Shown in pieces: positions 1 to 9,141 of a stretch of 20,099 nucleotides of DNA. Each line of letters begins with the position of its first letter. The first letter of the stretch is position 1. The DNA comes from Lichtheimia corymbifera B2541. Its lineage: Eukaryota > Mucoromycota > Mucoromycetes > Mucorales > Lichtheimiaceae. The DNA lies in NCBI GenBank assembly GCA_000697475.1, contig JNEU01001104.1:1-20099 (forward strand), written 5' to 3'. The notes below the pieces were generated by a model. It did not search any database. It was not told the origin of the DNA and saw only the letters and a program-made list of their open reading frames with translations. Made by a program: the position numbers and the translations under genes.

Positions 1-1
1 A

Positions 2-100
2 GGTAAGCCAAAGACTGATTCGGCAACCAAGCGTAAACGTGGCAACACACGCCAGCCAAAATCATCTCGGCAAAAACGCCAAAAACGATCATCGGCATAA
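2..100 (+). CDS. C-terminal tail of a polyprotein, probably LTR-retrotransposon pol (partial)
   Basis: An open frame runs in from the window edge and ends at a TAA at 98-100. Its 32 visible codons are very rich in Lys, Arg, Gln and Ser, with clusters such as KRKR and RQKRQKR. It is followed by about 165 bp of non-coding DNA, then a purine tract and a TGTCG-starting LTR. That order (pol end, PPT, 3' LTR) is why I read it as the basic tail of an LTR-retrotransposon pol or integrase. No catalytic domain is inside the window, so the identity rests on context and could be wrong. Confidence 0.35.
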   Translation, partial: GKPKTDSATKRKRGNTRQPKSSRQKRQKRSSA

Positions 101-267
101 TTTCACATGCAGATCGCATTATCATGCACGGCAGTGTCTTTTCCCTTTTTACTTTTTTCCCACTGGGTTTTTTACACAGGGTTTTTCTGACCACGCCAAT
201 CACGTGCATCATACTTCTTTATCCTCTTTCTTCACCCACACCTTCCTGCTCACGCATCCTTTAGTCT

Positions 268-276
268 GGAGGGGGG
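268..276 (+). other. Polypurine tract before a 3' LTR
   Basis: GGAGGGGGG followed by TAA and then TGTCGTATTC. A G-rich purine run directly before a TG dinucleotide is the usual plus-strand primer site at the end of an LTR retrotransposon. The same arrangement (GGGGGG, ATAA, TGTCGT) occurs at 3013. Confidence 0.5.
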
Positions 277-279
277 TAA

Positions 280-489
280 TGTCGTATTCTGAGGGACTAG
301 CCCACCATCTTTATTCACACTCAGCATGATTGCATCATCTCATCTATATACACACGCGTAATCACCCTAAATAAATCTTTGTCTTTCTTTCTCTTATTGA
401 GTCTCACGGACACTTTACTGCTACCAGTTCTCTCTCTGCTCTCAACACACACACGCACATACATCTTCTATTTTATTATATCACACACG
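280..489 (+). repeat. 3' LTR of an LTR retrotransposon (right end approximate)
   Basis: Starts TGTCGTATTC directly after the polypurine tract. It contains a TATA-like CTATATAC near 345 and an AATAAA at 370-375. The block CACCCTAAATAAATC resembles the LTR at 3023 (CACCCTAAAATATAATAAA), and AATAAATCTTT also occurs in the solo LTR at 15204. The right end is placed at a CACACA near 489 from the roughly 210-bp size of the solo LTRs here; I could not find a perfect inverted terminus. The rest of the element lies left of the window. Confidence 0.45.
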
Positions 490-938
490 TAAACAAAGCT
501 GTGTCTATACAATGGCTATCTGCTGTCTAGTAAAAAAAGGCTGCTTGGCAAATTGCTACAAATGACGTGAGGAGCCAATGAAGTAAAGACCTTGCTAATA
601 GCAATTGCTGCAATGAATGCTGTTACGATTGATTGTGGTTGAGGATTGTAAAAAGAAGGTGGAGTGTCAAGTATCGCGGGTGTTGTCGTTGGGTATACAC
701 GCCATGGGGTTGCCCATTGAGTCAAAGACAATCGCATCAAGGGTGTTGAAGGATTGACATGGTAGATTGAAGCAGGACAATCGTTCGCAGGTGGTGGCTG
801 TATTTGAATGGGGCAACAGTTGACAATGGGTAGGGAAGAGGGAAGAAGCTGGGAATGGAAAAATTGAAAATCAAGCAGTGATGGACGGTGGATGATGAAC
901 AGGATGAAAAGGTTGTGCTACTTTTAACTCCAAGTTCT
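490..938. other. Unassigned stretch, no supported gene
   Basis: Two minus-strand open frames of 74 and 78 codons lie here (516-740 and 737-973). They show no recognisable motif, have Ser/Pro/His-rich composition typical of chance frames in this DNA, and have no homologous counterpart in the window. I see no tRNA, repeat or LTR structure. Confidence 0.4.
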
Positions 939-1151
939 AACAAAGAGCATACACATAATTCGACATGCTCCACCTTATAGATTTTATATATAGACTCTTA
1001 GACTTTTCCCCTTTCTCTCTCTCTCAAAAGAATTCATCAATCTCCACAGTTGGAGTAAGTTTCTTAACCCCTTTCCACCAAATTGCAATATCAGTGATTA
1101 ACCCGTAGTACAATAAAAAGACTGTAGTTTTAAGTCAATCAAAGAGTCACA
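939..1151 (+). repeat. Direct repeat copy 1 (~210 bp)
   Basis: Begins AACAAAGAG and ends AGTCACA, and pairs with the repeat at 1622-1832 in the same orientation. Shared blocks include TTTATATATAGA, the small palindromic CTCCACAGTTGGAG (slightly changed in copy 2), GGAGTAAGTTT, AATAAAAAGACTGTAGTTT and GTCAATCAAA. A TATA-like run (985-993) followed by AATAAA (1112-1117) gives it an LTR-like layout on the plus strand, but the ends are not TG...CA, so I call it only a direct repeat. Confidence 0.6.
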
Positions 1152-1621
1152 TATTTCAGTGATCTCATTTCACTATGTTGTGAAGTAATAGCAGGGCGCA
1201 GCCGCATAATAGGCGTTCTCCCTAGTAAGGCTAGCAGCCCCATTTTTAGTATAAATCCCACACAATCGAAGAATAAACATCAGACTCTTTTTCTGCTTTT
1301 TCTTCAACATCCAACAGATGGGAAAAGGCAGCCAAAGACGAAACCTGGTTGCTGAGAAGAAGGTACGTACTGGGCAAGAAGACGATAACGACAATAAAAA
1401 CCTGTACTAAGGCGTGGTGCTTGTAGTGATCTTTTATTATCTACATTATTTGCTTGTTACTCGTTTCTGCACGCACCTTTCCCTCATCTACGCACGCTTC
1501 AGTACGTTGGAGTCTCCCTAGCATACCTCATCCACATGTGCTTTGTATTTTCATATGATGCTTATTTTGCAGCTTGATAGCCTTGCTGTTTTAAGAATAT
1601 CCTGCAAGAATTACAAGCTAC
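1152..1621. other. Unassigned spacer between two direct repeats
   Basis: About 470 bp between the two copies of the direct repeat. I found no protein domain, tRNA or repeat here. A 15-codon ATG frame at 1318-1362 meets a GTACGT and there is a TTTTGCAG near 1572, so a short spliced peptide can be drawn, but nothing supports it as a gene. Confidence 0.4.
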
Positions 1622-1832
1622 AACAAAGAGAATTCATATAATTTGACATGTTCCACTTCCATGATTTTATATATAGATTTATAGATTTTTCCTTTTTGTT
1701 CCCCTCTTAAAAGTATTCTTCAATCTCCCATAGTTGGAGTAAGTTTTCAACCCCACTCTATGAAGCTCCAATATGATAAGTTAACCAATGCTGTAATAAA
1801 AAGACTGTAGTTTATGTCAATCAAAAGTCACA
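1622..1832 (+). repeat. Direct repeat copy 2 (~210 bp)
   Basis: Second copy of the 939-1151 repeat, with substitutions and small indels throughout, so the duplication is not recent. AATAAA lies at 1795-1800. Its right end (AGTCACA at 1832) coincides within a few bases with the broken end of the retrotransposon remnant at 1834, so the repeat or its parent element may have caused that truncation. Confidence 0.6.
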
Positions 1833-1833
1833 C

Positions 1834-2397
1834 AGATCATTTGGTGCCTACTACTGGAAGGTCGAGTGAACAAGTTGGATAAAGATGTTGCTGTCGAAGA
1901 GCTGCCAATACTCGACATGGCATAATGGCGAGATCTACCTTGATGATCTGGTTGAGGTGATCGATAAGCCATAGTGCGTTTATGCCCAATGATTTGCTGT
2001 GACAGTGATGGTGGTTGTTGCAGATCCGGACATGGTGCTGCATATAGTATGGTATCTGGTGATGCTGTGTGTGATTCACTGTTGATAGGATGTGTGGTGG
2101 TAGCTTGAGTCTGATCAGTGTATAAGTTGGAGAGACTCGAGCTTGATCATCCAATACATATTCCTTGATGCACTTGTGTGATAGCAACTGAGGACGAGAT
2201 TTGAAAGTGTCATCGCATATATGACATTCGAAGATTACTGTGGTAGGCTGCTTGCAGGTCTTAGTGCTGTGCTGAGCAAGGGCACAGATAGTATAATAGA
2301 ACTTGATCTCATCCTCTTGAGGATCGCAAAGATAACATGGGAAGATTGCTATATCGATCTTCGCTCAGAAGATGACGCCGACGTTTGGGGGTATCAT
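1834..2397 (-). pseudogene. Zinc-finger N-terminus of element 3, decayed and internally deleted
   Basis: The ATG at 2395-2397 corresponds to the MTPPNLGI start of elements 1 and 2. The frame is closed by a stop eleven codons later and by further frameshifts. Blocks matching zinc finger 1, zinc finger 2 (ending LLSHKCIKEY) and the DDQAR segment are recognisable. The sequence then jumps to DNA matching the region before and across MADRSPQ in element 1. The part coding for zinc fingers 3 to 5 and the Myb-like segment, roughly 600 bp, is therefore deleted. It cannot make a working protein. Confidence 0.7.
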
Positions 2398-2432
2398 ATG
2401 CTCGAAATAAAGTTCGTATTACTGTTAAAAAC

Positions 2433-2480
2433 GTGTATATGGGTTGCATGCTGTCATAGTCGCTGACAATGTCGAAATGG
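2433..2480 (-). promoter_or_regulatory. Putative internal promoter of element 3 (conserved 13-mer plus TATA)
   Basis: Plus-strand CAATGTCGAAATG at 2467 begins 70 bp before the start codon. A TATA-like GTATATG near 2434-2440 lies between it and the ATG. Spacing and 13-mer match elements 1 and 2. Confidence 0.35.
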
Positions 2481-2850
2481 AGATTTGACAAAATGTATGT
2501 TAAGAGACGAGGTAAGCTGAAGAAATGATGCACGCAGGATTGCTACCTATTATACAGCTGAACAAGAACATCTTTCCTTTGACACAAGAAGAGAGATGGG
2601 CGTCAGACGATATCAAGACCGTGCAAAAAGTGCTATGTGTCGCATTGAGTCTGCTCCCAAATGTTGTAGAGTTGGGTATTCACCACAAATATGGTATCAA
2701 ATGATGCGTCTCGAAGAGCTCTTTCAGATGGACTTAACGCAAAAGTACGTTGTGTTGTGATCAAGATTGGCTGCAAAGCAAAGGCCAGACCAACAAATGA
2801 TAGAAGATGACTTTTTACAAGAGATGAAGATGATGAATACAATGTGTTCT

Positions 2851-2869
2851 TATATATATATATATATGT
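2851..2869. repeat. (TA)n microsatellite
   Basis: A run of about nine TA units. It lies between the 5' UTR of element 3 and the LTR-retrotransposon remnant, and may mark the poorly defined boundary between them. Confidence 0.7.
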
Positions 2870-3022
2870 GTCGCAAAATCGACACCCCTACAAACCCGAC
2901 AGCCACCTGGTATCACCCTACTATCGCTCGTGCTACTGCTGCTCGCCAACTACAAGATCAACTTGACAATGCTTCGCCTTCAACATGATCGTGGAAGATC
3001 ATCAGTTTTGCCGGGGGGATAA
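2870..3022 (+). mobile_element. 3' internal remnant of an LTR retrotransposon
   Basis: About 150 bp before the LTR at 3023, with a G-rich purine tract (GGGGGG at 3013-3018) followed by ATAA and TGTCGT. An open frame ends at the TGA at 2986-2988 and codes for a Thr/Ala/Gln-rich segment that I cannot assign to a pol domain. No 5' LTR, primer-binding site, protease, reverse transcriptase or integrase is present, so only the extreme 3' end remains. The left boundary is approximate. Confidence 0.45.
3013..3018 (+). other. Polypurine tract before the LTR at 3023
   Basis: GGGGGG, then ATAA, then the LTR start TGTCGT. It parallels the tract at 268-276. Confidence 0.5.
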
Positions 3023-3213
3023 TGTCGTCTATCAAAAGAGTAGCCAACATCTGTGTAGCAACATGGGTTGCACCCAATACCTTTTGTACTCCAACTCAAT
3101 ACTCATATATATATACACCACCCTAAAATATAATAAAGGACACGTCTTTCAAAAGTATTTCAGATACGGGCTATTGCTCAGAGCTTTGTATAGCCACGTC
3201 CCTCAACACGACA
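3023..3213 (+). repeat. 3' LTR (191 bp) of an LTR retrotransposon
   Basis: Starts TGTCGT and ends ACGACA, giving a perfect 6-bp inverted terminus. It has a TATATATATA run near 3105-3114 and an AATAAA just downstream (near 3130). The preceding polypurine tract shows it is a 3' LTR, not a solo LTR. It is clearly different in sequence from the solo LTRs at 9142 and 15204, but shares CACCCTAAA with the LTR at 280. Its right end lies 69 bp from the 3' end of the tRNA-Glu fragment at 3283. Confidence 0.65.
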
Positions 3214-3261
3214 CAAAAGATAATACCGATCAAGATCAGGTATGTTGCTGCGACAGCGTGA

Positions 3262-3304
3262 TGACTCAAAAAATGCAAAAATTTCCCCCACCGGGAATCG
3301 AACC
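3262..3304 (-). repeat. Target-site copy: tRNA-Glu 3' half plus flank (43 bp), at the end of element 2
   Basis: Positions 3283-3304 match the last 22 nt of tRNA-Glu (GGTTCGATTCCCGG followed by TGGGGGAA on the minus strand). Positions 3262-3282 match its 3' flank with T-runs. It is identical to 9367-9409 and differs from the intact locus (15439-15481) at one base. It holds a complete B-box core (GGTTCGATTCC) but no A box, anticodon arm or 5' acceptor strand, so it cannot make a tRNA. Confidence 0.9.
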
Positions 3305-3420
3305 ATATAATATTTATTTTGATTTGGGGGTAATTGATATCCAATATAAGGCATGTTGTGAGAAAAGAAAAACTCGCAAAGGGAGAAAAAGAAAATGTTC
3401 TAGACATTACTGGTAGTGTA

Positions 3421-3459
3421 GCCTATGGATAACATCCTAACATCTGGCGATGACTGGAT
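3421..3459 (-). promoter_or_regulatory. Conserved 3' UTR block of element 2
   Basis: The plus-strand blocks GCCTATGGAT, ACATCCTA and CATCTGGCGATGA match 9529-9567 of element 1 with only a few changes, while the surrounding 3' UTR has drifted more. In target-primed reverse transcription the enzyme recognises 3' UTR RNA, so this block is a candidate recognition structure. That role is inferred. Confidence 0.4.
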
Positions 3460-3583
3460 AATAAACAAGACGATGACGGTGGCGTTGTAATGTAAAGAAT
3501 CGAGCGTGTCAGGGGAAATTTGAAAGAGCATTGTGATACAAGATGGATGTAAAGTGTTGTTGTATTGTGGATAAAGCAGGTGG

Positions 3584-6493
3584 TCAGTGCATTGTGCGAC
3601 CTCGGCGGCGAAGATTGTTGATCGGAACAGTATTGGCGCTTGTTGCTAGTGGTGGTTGTGTTGAATGTCGTTGACGAGAAAGTGGAACGCTGTTGCTGCC
3701 GGTAGTTGGTGTATGAGATCTGCGAATGTTGCGATATGAGCGATGATCGCTATTGTTGTGTTGGCGAGTGTTGCGTGGTGGTGAAGTGGTGGATGGTGCA
3801 CGTGATGTTGATCTTTCTCTTGCATTATGGCGCGTTGATGATGTATCCCAACCATGTGTATGTCCACAACGTTTGATCCATAAGCGATGATCGAATCGAT
3901 ATACGTCACAAATGATCCATCCATGTACACGTTGAGCATGACCTCGTCGACGAATAAGATAGTTGAGCTGTCGCACGTTTTCCGAATCTGTGCCGCCAAC
4001 ATCGCCAATTACAAAGGCTGTCAAATCCACGGTGTAGCCCATCTCCTCATATTGTCTCTTAATATCACCATAACGATTCACCTTCCTTTGGCGTGCGTGA
4101 TCAATGCAGGTACCAGAAGTTGCTTGATTGTTGTTTGAGGTGGATTGGGCGGTGACGGTGACATCGGTGATAAAAACTGTACGCCGTTCCTCATCAAGCA
4201 CTACCAAATCGGGTCGTTGTCGATCGCTGTTGATAAGTGGTGGTGATTCATTGACCGAGATTTGGGCAGTGGGGTGATTATAGCGAGCAGCTTTTACAAG
4301 TCGATTGAGTATTTGATTGTGGCGTTCCGATTGTAGGACTTTGGACTGTTGTGATGTACAAAAGCAGAGAACATGGTGGATGTCTTCACGTTGATGGCAA
4401 TGTGTGCAGTTCGAATCATTGGATAAACCCCATCGAGCCTTGTTTGCATTGGTAGGCAGCATATCGAAGCGACTCTTGATGGCAAAACGATACGCAGCTG
4501 TATGCAATGAATCGTTACGAATCCATCTGTTGCTGAGATAGTGCTGCAAAGTGCTAGCAGCTTGGCCTTGCAAGGATTGACTTTGCCATTTGGCGAGAAG
4601 CTTTTGTTGACAAATACGCTTGAGTCTTCCGATGGCAGTGATACGACGCCGAGTGTTGGACCCATTATTTGCATTATCATCTCTTCGCAAGCTGAATGTC
4701 ATGGCATCATCCAAATCCTCCTCAAGAATGACTTCACATCCAACATGTTGTATGCATCGTGGCATGCTGGCTGATGGATCAGCAGTATCCTTGTATCGAC
4801 GTTTCTTAAGATGTTCATAACGGCCTTGTAGGTAGCTGAGAATATGCTGATCCGTACAATCGACCTGGCTAGCTGGAAAGTCGATATTGGCATTGTTCTC
4901 GGGTGGATGATAACGCTGTTGTAAAAGATTGCTGATCTCTTCCCGTATCATGTGTTGTACTGCTGGATCTCTGGAATTGAGCAAACCCAATATATGCACC
5001 ACTTGTGTACTACTGGCCCAATCCATTGGTTCATAGAAACCAAGACCACCGTTATCAATAGGCAAATGGTAGATGGCTAAGCTGGTCGATGATGGTAATT
5101 GAAGATACTTTCGTATACATGTCCTGATGGTGCGTCCCAATCGGTTAGCTTGCCATGGCCCAAGCCCATTCAACCGAATATAATATTCAAGTTGGGGTAA
5201 GATGAAGGTCTTAAGGGCGTGGTGCTTTTGGAAAATGCGAAGACCTGAACTGCCAATGATGTTGAGTTGCCGCTTGATGTGCTCATGCAATCGATGAAAA
5301 TCCGCCCAAATCGCATTGCGTTGCTGCCCCACACTGTTGCCCAAATACTTCCAAGAATCCTTCAAGTCAATGCGTGGTATTTGTTCATTGTGATACCGTA
5401 ACTCCATACGTGGATCTGTGCGACGTTGCTGGTTGCTGTGCGCGATTGTTGCTGAGAAACACGTTTTGGATGCATTGACATTGAGCTTATGTTCGTCCAT
5501 GAAATCCACCACAATACGATGTAAACGCCTGAAGAGTTCTGGATCGTGTGATATGATGGTGAGGTCGTCAGCAAGCAAAAGATGATTATGGTAAAGCTGT
5601 TGTGAACTTGGTTGGACATGATTGAGTCGATGAGAAAGGGCGAGCATGCATAATGTGAATATAAACGGTGAAGCAGGATCACCTTGCTTTGTTCCTTTGC
5701 TGAGATTAATGATATCTGTTGGCCCCTCATCCGTGTGCACATAGCAGCTGATGTTGTCGTACATGCTCATCACACGCGTTGCTGACATATCATCCAAGCC
5801 TGCATACTCTAATGCTGCACGTATCTGAGTATGTGATACACTTCCAAATGCATCTCGCAAATCATAAGAGCAGACGTATAAAGGCAACTTGCGTCGACGA
5901 GCTTTGCGAATGGCAGCGTGGATATAGAAATCGTGCTCGATGCAACCTGGTGTCGGCATGAATCCCTTTTGATTGTGCGGAATTCGATCGGTCAACGTCC
6001 TGCGTAACATGCGATCAATGATAGCTGAGTATATTTTGGATGTCGAGTTTTGCAGTGCGATAGGACGCCAGTTGCCAGGATCATTGGGGTCACCTTTTTT
6101 GTATAAGAGGATGGTACGAGATATCTTCCAATGATCAGGCATCCATGCAAGTTGATAACAACGTCGAAATATACATGTAAGCCATCGATGTAGCCCCTTG
6201 AACATACACCACACTTTATACGGAATTCCATCAAAACCAGGTGATGAGTTTTTGTTGAACCGTTTGAGTACATCTTCCACATCATCATCCAAAAAGTTAC
6301 CGAGTGAGCGGGTGGTGTGAGTTGGTGGTCGTGGTATGGATGGAGAGGTGAAAGTGTCAGAATCAGATCCATATTGTGTATCAAAGTGGGTGTATAAGCG
6401 ATCTGGTGATATGGGGCATGTTTGTCGAGCATCATTAGGATTGACCATTGAATCAAACGTCTGCTTGGCACGATGTCGATATCGATGAAACAT
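3584..6493 (-). pseudogene. Element 2: reverse transcriptase and restriction-like endonuclease portion
   Basis: About 970 codons of open frame, starting at the frameshift and ending at a normal-position stop. The reverse transcriptase shows GFDGIPYKVW, motif A YDLRDAFGSV, motif B GTKQGDPASPF and motif C LLADDLTII. Downstream are the CCHC knuckle CTHCHQREDIHHVLCFC and the PD-(D/E)XK-type endonuclease motif RPDLVVLDEE...FITDVTV, the usual R2-group order. The C-terminus is a basic Ser/Arg/His-rich tail like that of element 1. All catalytic residues I can check are retained. It is a pseudogene only because it is cut off from its N-terminal half by a missing base near 6492, where element 1 has one more base. 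The ATG at its head is probably fortuitous. Confidence 0.85.
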
Positions 6494-7968
6494 GATGTGG
6501 CTGCTCTGCCTTCACGAATTGCTGTCCTTTGCCGCAGAAGTCGTCGTCGTTCACCAGCTGACAGGCTATTGCGCCCATTGTTCAGGCGATCTGTAATAGC
6601 CGCTTCATCATCCATTGTCTGCATGCCGCTGTCTTCAATGCGTCCTTGTTGATTGCTGCGTGGCTGTGGTCGAGTATATTCAGCGATCAAGGCGTACAGT
6701 GCGTCATGGAGTGCATTATTCTTGATGGCAATGATATTGCAGTCATCCTCCTCCTGAACAAGATGTCGTTCCACAAGTTCATCGATAGCAGCCTGAAAAC
6801 AAAGTCGAGAATGTTTATCCTTGAAAAGTGGCACTCGTAGATAGCGTCGTGATTGGCGTGTGCGCATCAATGTGTCAATGGATGTATATTCTCGAGGCTG
6901 TTGTGCTGGTCTCCAGGGTATGATTGGCTCGTCTATCTCTATTGCAGTATTACTCACATCAGTTGGTGTTGGATTGTGTGTATGATGAGCATCCAATGAT
7001 GGCGATGGAATACTGATAACAGGTGAGACAGAGCGTGTACGATGACGTGAACGTGTGGTTGCAGAAGATCTTTGAATATCCATATCCATGAGTGCTTGTT
7101 CGAATGTAGCATCAAAAGATGCTGAGCGTTGTCTATTGAATGGCTGATGAGGTGGTGATGAAAACGATGTTGAAGGGCCATTGTCAAGTGGTTGCTCAGG
7201 TGAAAGGGGATCTTCAAATAGCTGGTCCCATTCACGATTAACCTGCTCACGAACATTTGATGCTTGTTCAGCGGCTAAAGCACTCACTGGTCGATCTGAA
7301 AGGAGCCATGAATCCACACTAGCACTGTCATTGTTGTTGCCATGATCCTGTGCTGCCTGCTGTTGCTGTTCATTGCTGCTCGTTGTCGTTGCTGGTGCTG
7401 ATTCGATGCTGGTGGTGCTGATCCGATTGCTGTCCTCGTGAATTGCTGGGGCGCCAGTGCCGACATCAGTTACCTCCAATACATGCTCGTGGTCACCTGA
7501 CTCATCCACAAAAGAGGCAGACCCATTCTCCTCATTATTGAGCGTAAGTGGAGAAATACGGCCTGATGGTGGTGGTGGCAAGTCCAAATCACGTAAAAAA
7601 CGAATAGCGTCTGATGCAACTTTAGATGAGATGGGTGGTGAATGAGAATGGTCATCATCTATATTTGCATGAACTTGACGAGAACGTTGACGTGAGTGAG
7701 CAGAGGTACGAGGTTGTGCTGATGCTGATGCTGATAAAGAGCTGCCATGATGATTCATTATAATACGGCGAGATCGACCGTGATAATCTGGTTGAGGCGA
7801 TCTATCAGCCATAGCGCGTTTGATACCAATAACCGATTGTGATGGTGATGGTGGCCGTTGTAAATCTCGAAATGGTTCCAGACGAGGCGTGTTATATGGC
7901 GTGCTATTGGCAGAGTTGGTGTTGGGGGTGTCATTGCTAGTAGATGTGGATGATAACGAGTGCTGTTG
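6494..7968 (-). pseudogene. Element 2: central low-complexity linker portion
   Basis: This open stretch lies between the nonsense codon (7969-7971) and the frameshift near 6492, in the same frame as the zinc-finger part. It contains MADRSPQPDY at 7812, long Ser/Thr/Asn/Gln-rich segments and an ordered block (IDTLMRTRQSRRYLRVPLF, then a helical region to EYTRPQPR) also present in element 1. It ends in an Arg-rich stretch (ERRRLLRQRTAIREGR) just before the reverse transcriptase. In its own frame it runs out of phase to 5992. Translation could restart at the Met at 7812, but the product would lack the polymerase. Confidence 0.75.
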
Positions 7969-8778
7969 TTACTGTTGACGTGTGCGTAGAGTGGAAATAG
8001 TGGTGTGGATAATGTTGCTATGTTTCCAAACTCGGCGTTGTCGTAATTGCTGCTTGATGTCGTTTACATCCCATCCTACAGTACCAATGATCTCCTTGAT
8101 AATCTCCAAATCACGCCCAGCAAAAGGCAGCTTCCAAGAGTTGCTTGCCATAGCATCCACAAGGCCTGGGTGTTGTTTGATGTGTGCAGTCATCTCGTTG
8201 GATGATAATAATCGATCACATCCCTGACAAAACTCCTGTGCAAAGTCGTGTTCAACATCCTCATCTTCATTACAAGCATATTTCAAGTGCTCTGTGATTG
8301 CTCGTTTTTCGATGTCGCGATATCCACATTGCCTTGGACAACTCCAAACAGGACGCAGGTGTTGATAATGTTGTTTGACGTGATGATCCTGCAAATGTGT
8401 AATATCGGTGAACCGTGCGGTGACACAACGAGGACATACAAAAGATTTGGTGTTGGAGATGACTGGAAAGTCCACAATCGGCGTTCCACTCGGTGCAGCA
8501 TCTACAAGTGGTGGTATCCGTGCTTGTTCATCGGGCATAAACTCTTTGATGCATGAATGTGACAAGAGAGCAGGGCGAGACTTGAAGGTGGCATCACAAT
8601 CATAGCATTCAAATATCACCGTAGTCGGTTGCTTGTAGACTTTGGTGCTATGTTGAGCAAGGGCACGGCTTGAATAATAGAACTTGATTTCATCCTCTTG
8701 TGGATCACAAAGGCGACAAGAGAAAATAGCAGTGTCCACCTTGGCTCGGAAGATGATGCCGAGATTTGGCGGTGTCAT
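7969..8778 (-). pseudogene. Element 2: zinc-finger DNA-binding N-terminus, ended by a nonsense codon
   Basis: 269 codons starting MTPPNLGIIF. An in-frame TAA a few codons upstream fixes this Met as the earliest possible start and supports the equivalent start in element 1. It shows the same five C2H2/C2HC-type fingers as element 1: CRLC, CYDC...HSC, CPRC...H..H, CPRQC...H..C and CQGC...H...H. A Myb-like helical segment follows (SWKLPFAGRDLEIIKEI to STLRTRQQ). The frame ends at TAA (7969-7971) where element 1 has a CAA in its glutamine run. A truncated DNA-binding protein could in principle still be made from it. Confidence 0.8.
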
Positions 8779-8808
8779 GTGTGCAAAATAAAGTTTGTGT
8801 TACTGATG

Positions 8809-8860
8809 GAAGACTATATATATGTTGAGTGCTGGCGTAGTCGTTCACAATGTCGAAATG
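8809..8860 (-). promoter_or_regulatory. Putative internal promoter of element 2
   Basis: The 13-mer CAATGTCGAAATG (plus strand, 8848-8860) lies 70 bp upstream of the start codon at 8778. A CTATATATATG run at about 8813-8823 lies between them. Both are in equivalent positions in element 1, and the 13-mer also in element 3. Confidence 0.4.
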
Positions 8861-9111
8861 GAGAGATGACAGAATGTGCGTTGAGAGACGAGGTAAGTTG
8901 GTGAAGAGATGTGTGCGGGATTACTGCTTATTATGCAACTGAAAATGAACCCCCTTTGCTTTGACACAAGGCAATAGATGAGCGGCTGAAGATTGCGAGG
9001 CCGTGCAAAAAGTGTTGCGTATTGCAATGAATCGCTGGTCAATTGGCAAGCAGTTGTGTGTCCCCCACGAGATTGGTATCAATCGATGCGTCTCAAGAAG
9101 CTCTTTCAAAA

Positions 9112-9131
9112 GTACTTAATGCAAAAAGTAC
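9112..9131 (-). other. Palindrome at the 5' end of element 2
   Basis: GTACTT and AAGTAC flank an 8-nt loop (AATGCAAA on the plus strand). The identical 20 bp is present in element 1, but there it is split by the solo LTR at 15204-15413. It could form a 6-bp RNA or DNA hairpin near the 5' end of the element. Confidence 0.6.
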
Positions 9132-9141
9132 GTTGTGATAG

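Larger units (their letters stand above)
1834..2765 (-). mobile_element. R2/NeSL-like non-LTR retrotransposon, element 3 (5' remnant)
   Basis: Oldest-looking member of the tandem array. About 370 bp of 5' untranslated region (2398-2765) aligns with those of elements 1 and 2. Shared landmarks are CAATGTCGAAATGG, GTGCAAAAAGTG, GATGCGTCTCGAAGAGCTCTTTC and AAAAGTACGTTGTG in plus-strand order. It is followed by a decayed zinc-finger region. The element stops at about 1834, shortly after the block matching element 1 codons for MADRSPQPDY, so reverse transcriptase, endonuclease and 3' end are all missing. Its own tRNA-side junction is disturbed by LTR-retrotransposon sequence at about 2870-3213. Confidence 0.75.

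Noticed and set aside
39..329. 96-codon plus-strand open frame
   Set aside because: It crosses the polypurine tract and enters the LTR, and its His/Phe/Ser-rich composition looks like translated non-coding DNA.
1318..1594. Possible short spliced gene: ATG at 1318, GTACGT at 1363, TTTTGCAG near 1572
   Set aside because: It would encode fewer than 40 residues with no recognisable motif; splice-like signals of this quality occur by chance.
3171..3416. Open frames over the element 2 3' UTR and tRNA remnant on both strands
   Set aside because: They run through the tRNA fragment and LTR end, which explain the DNA; no domain is visible.
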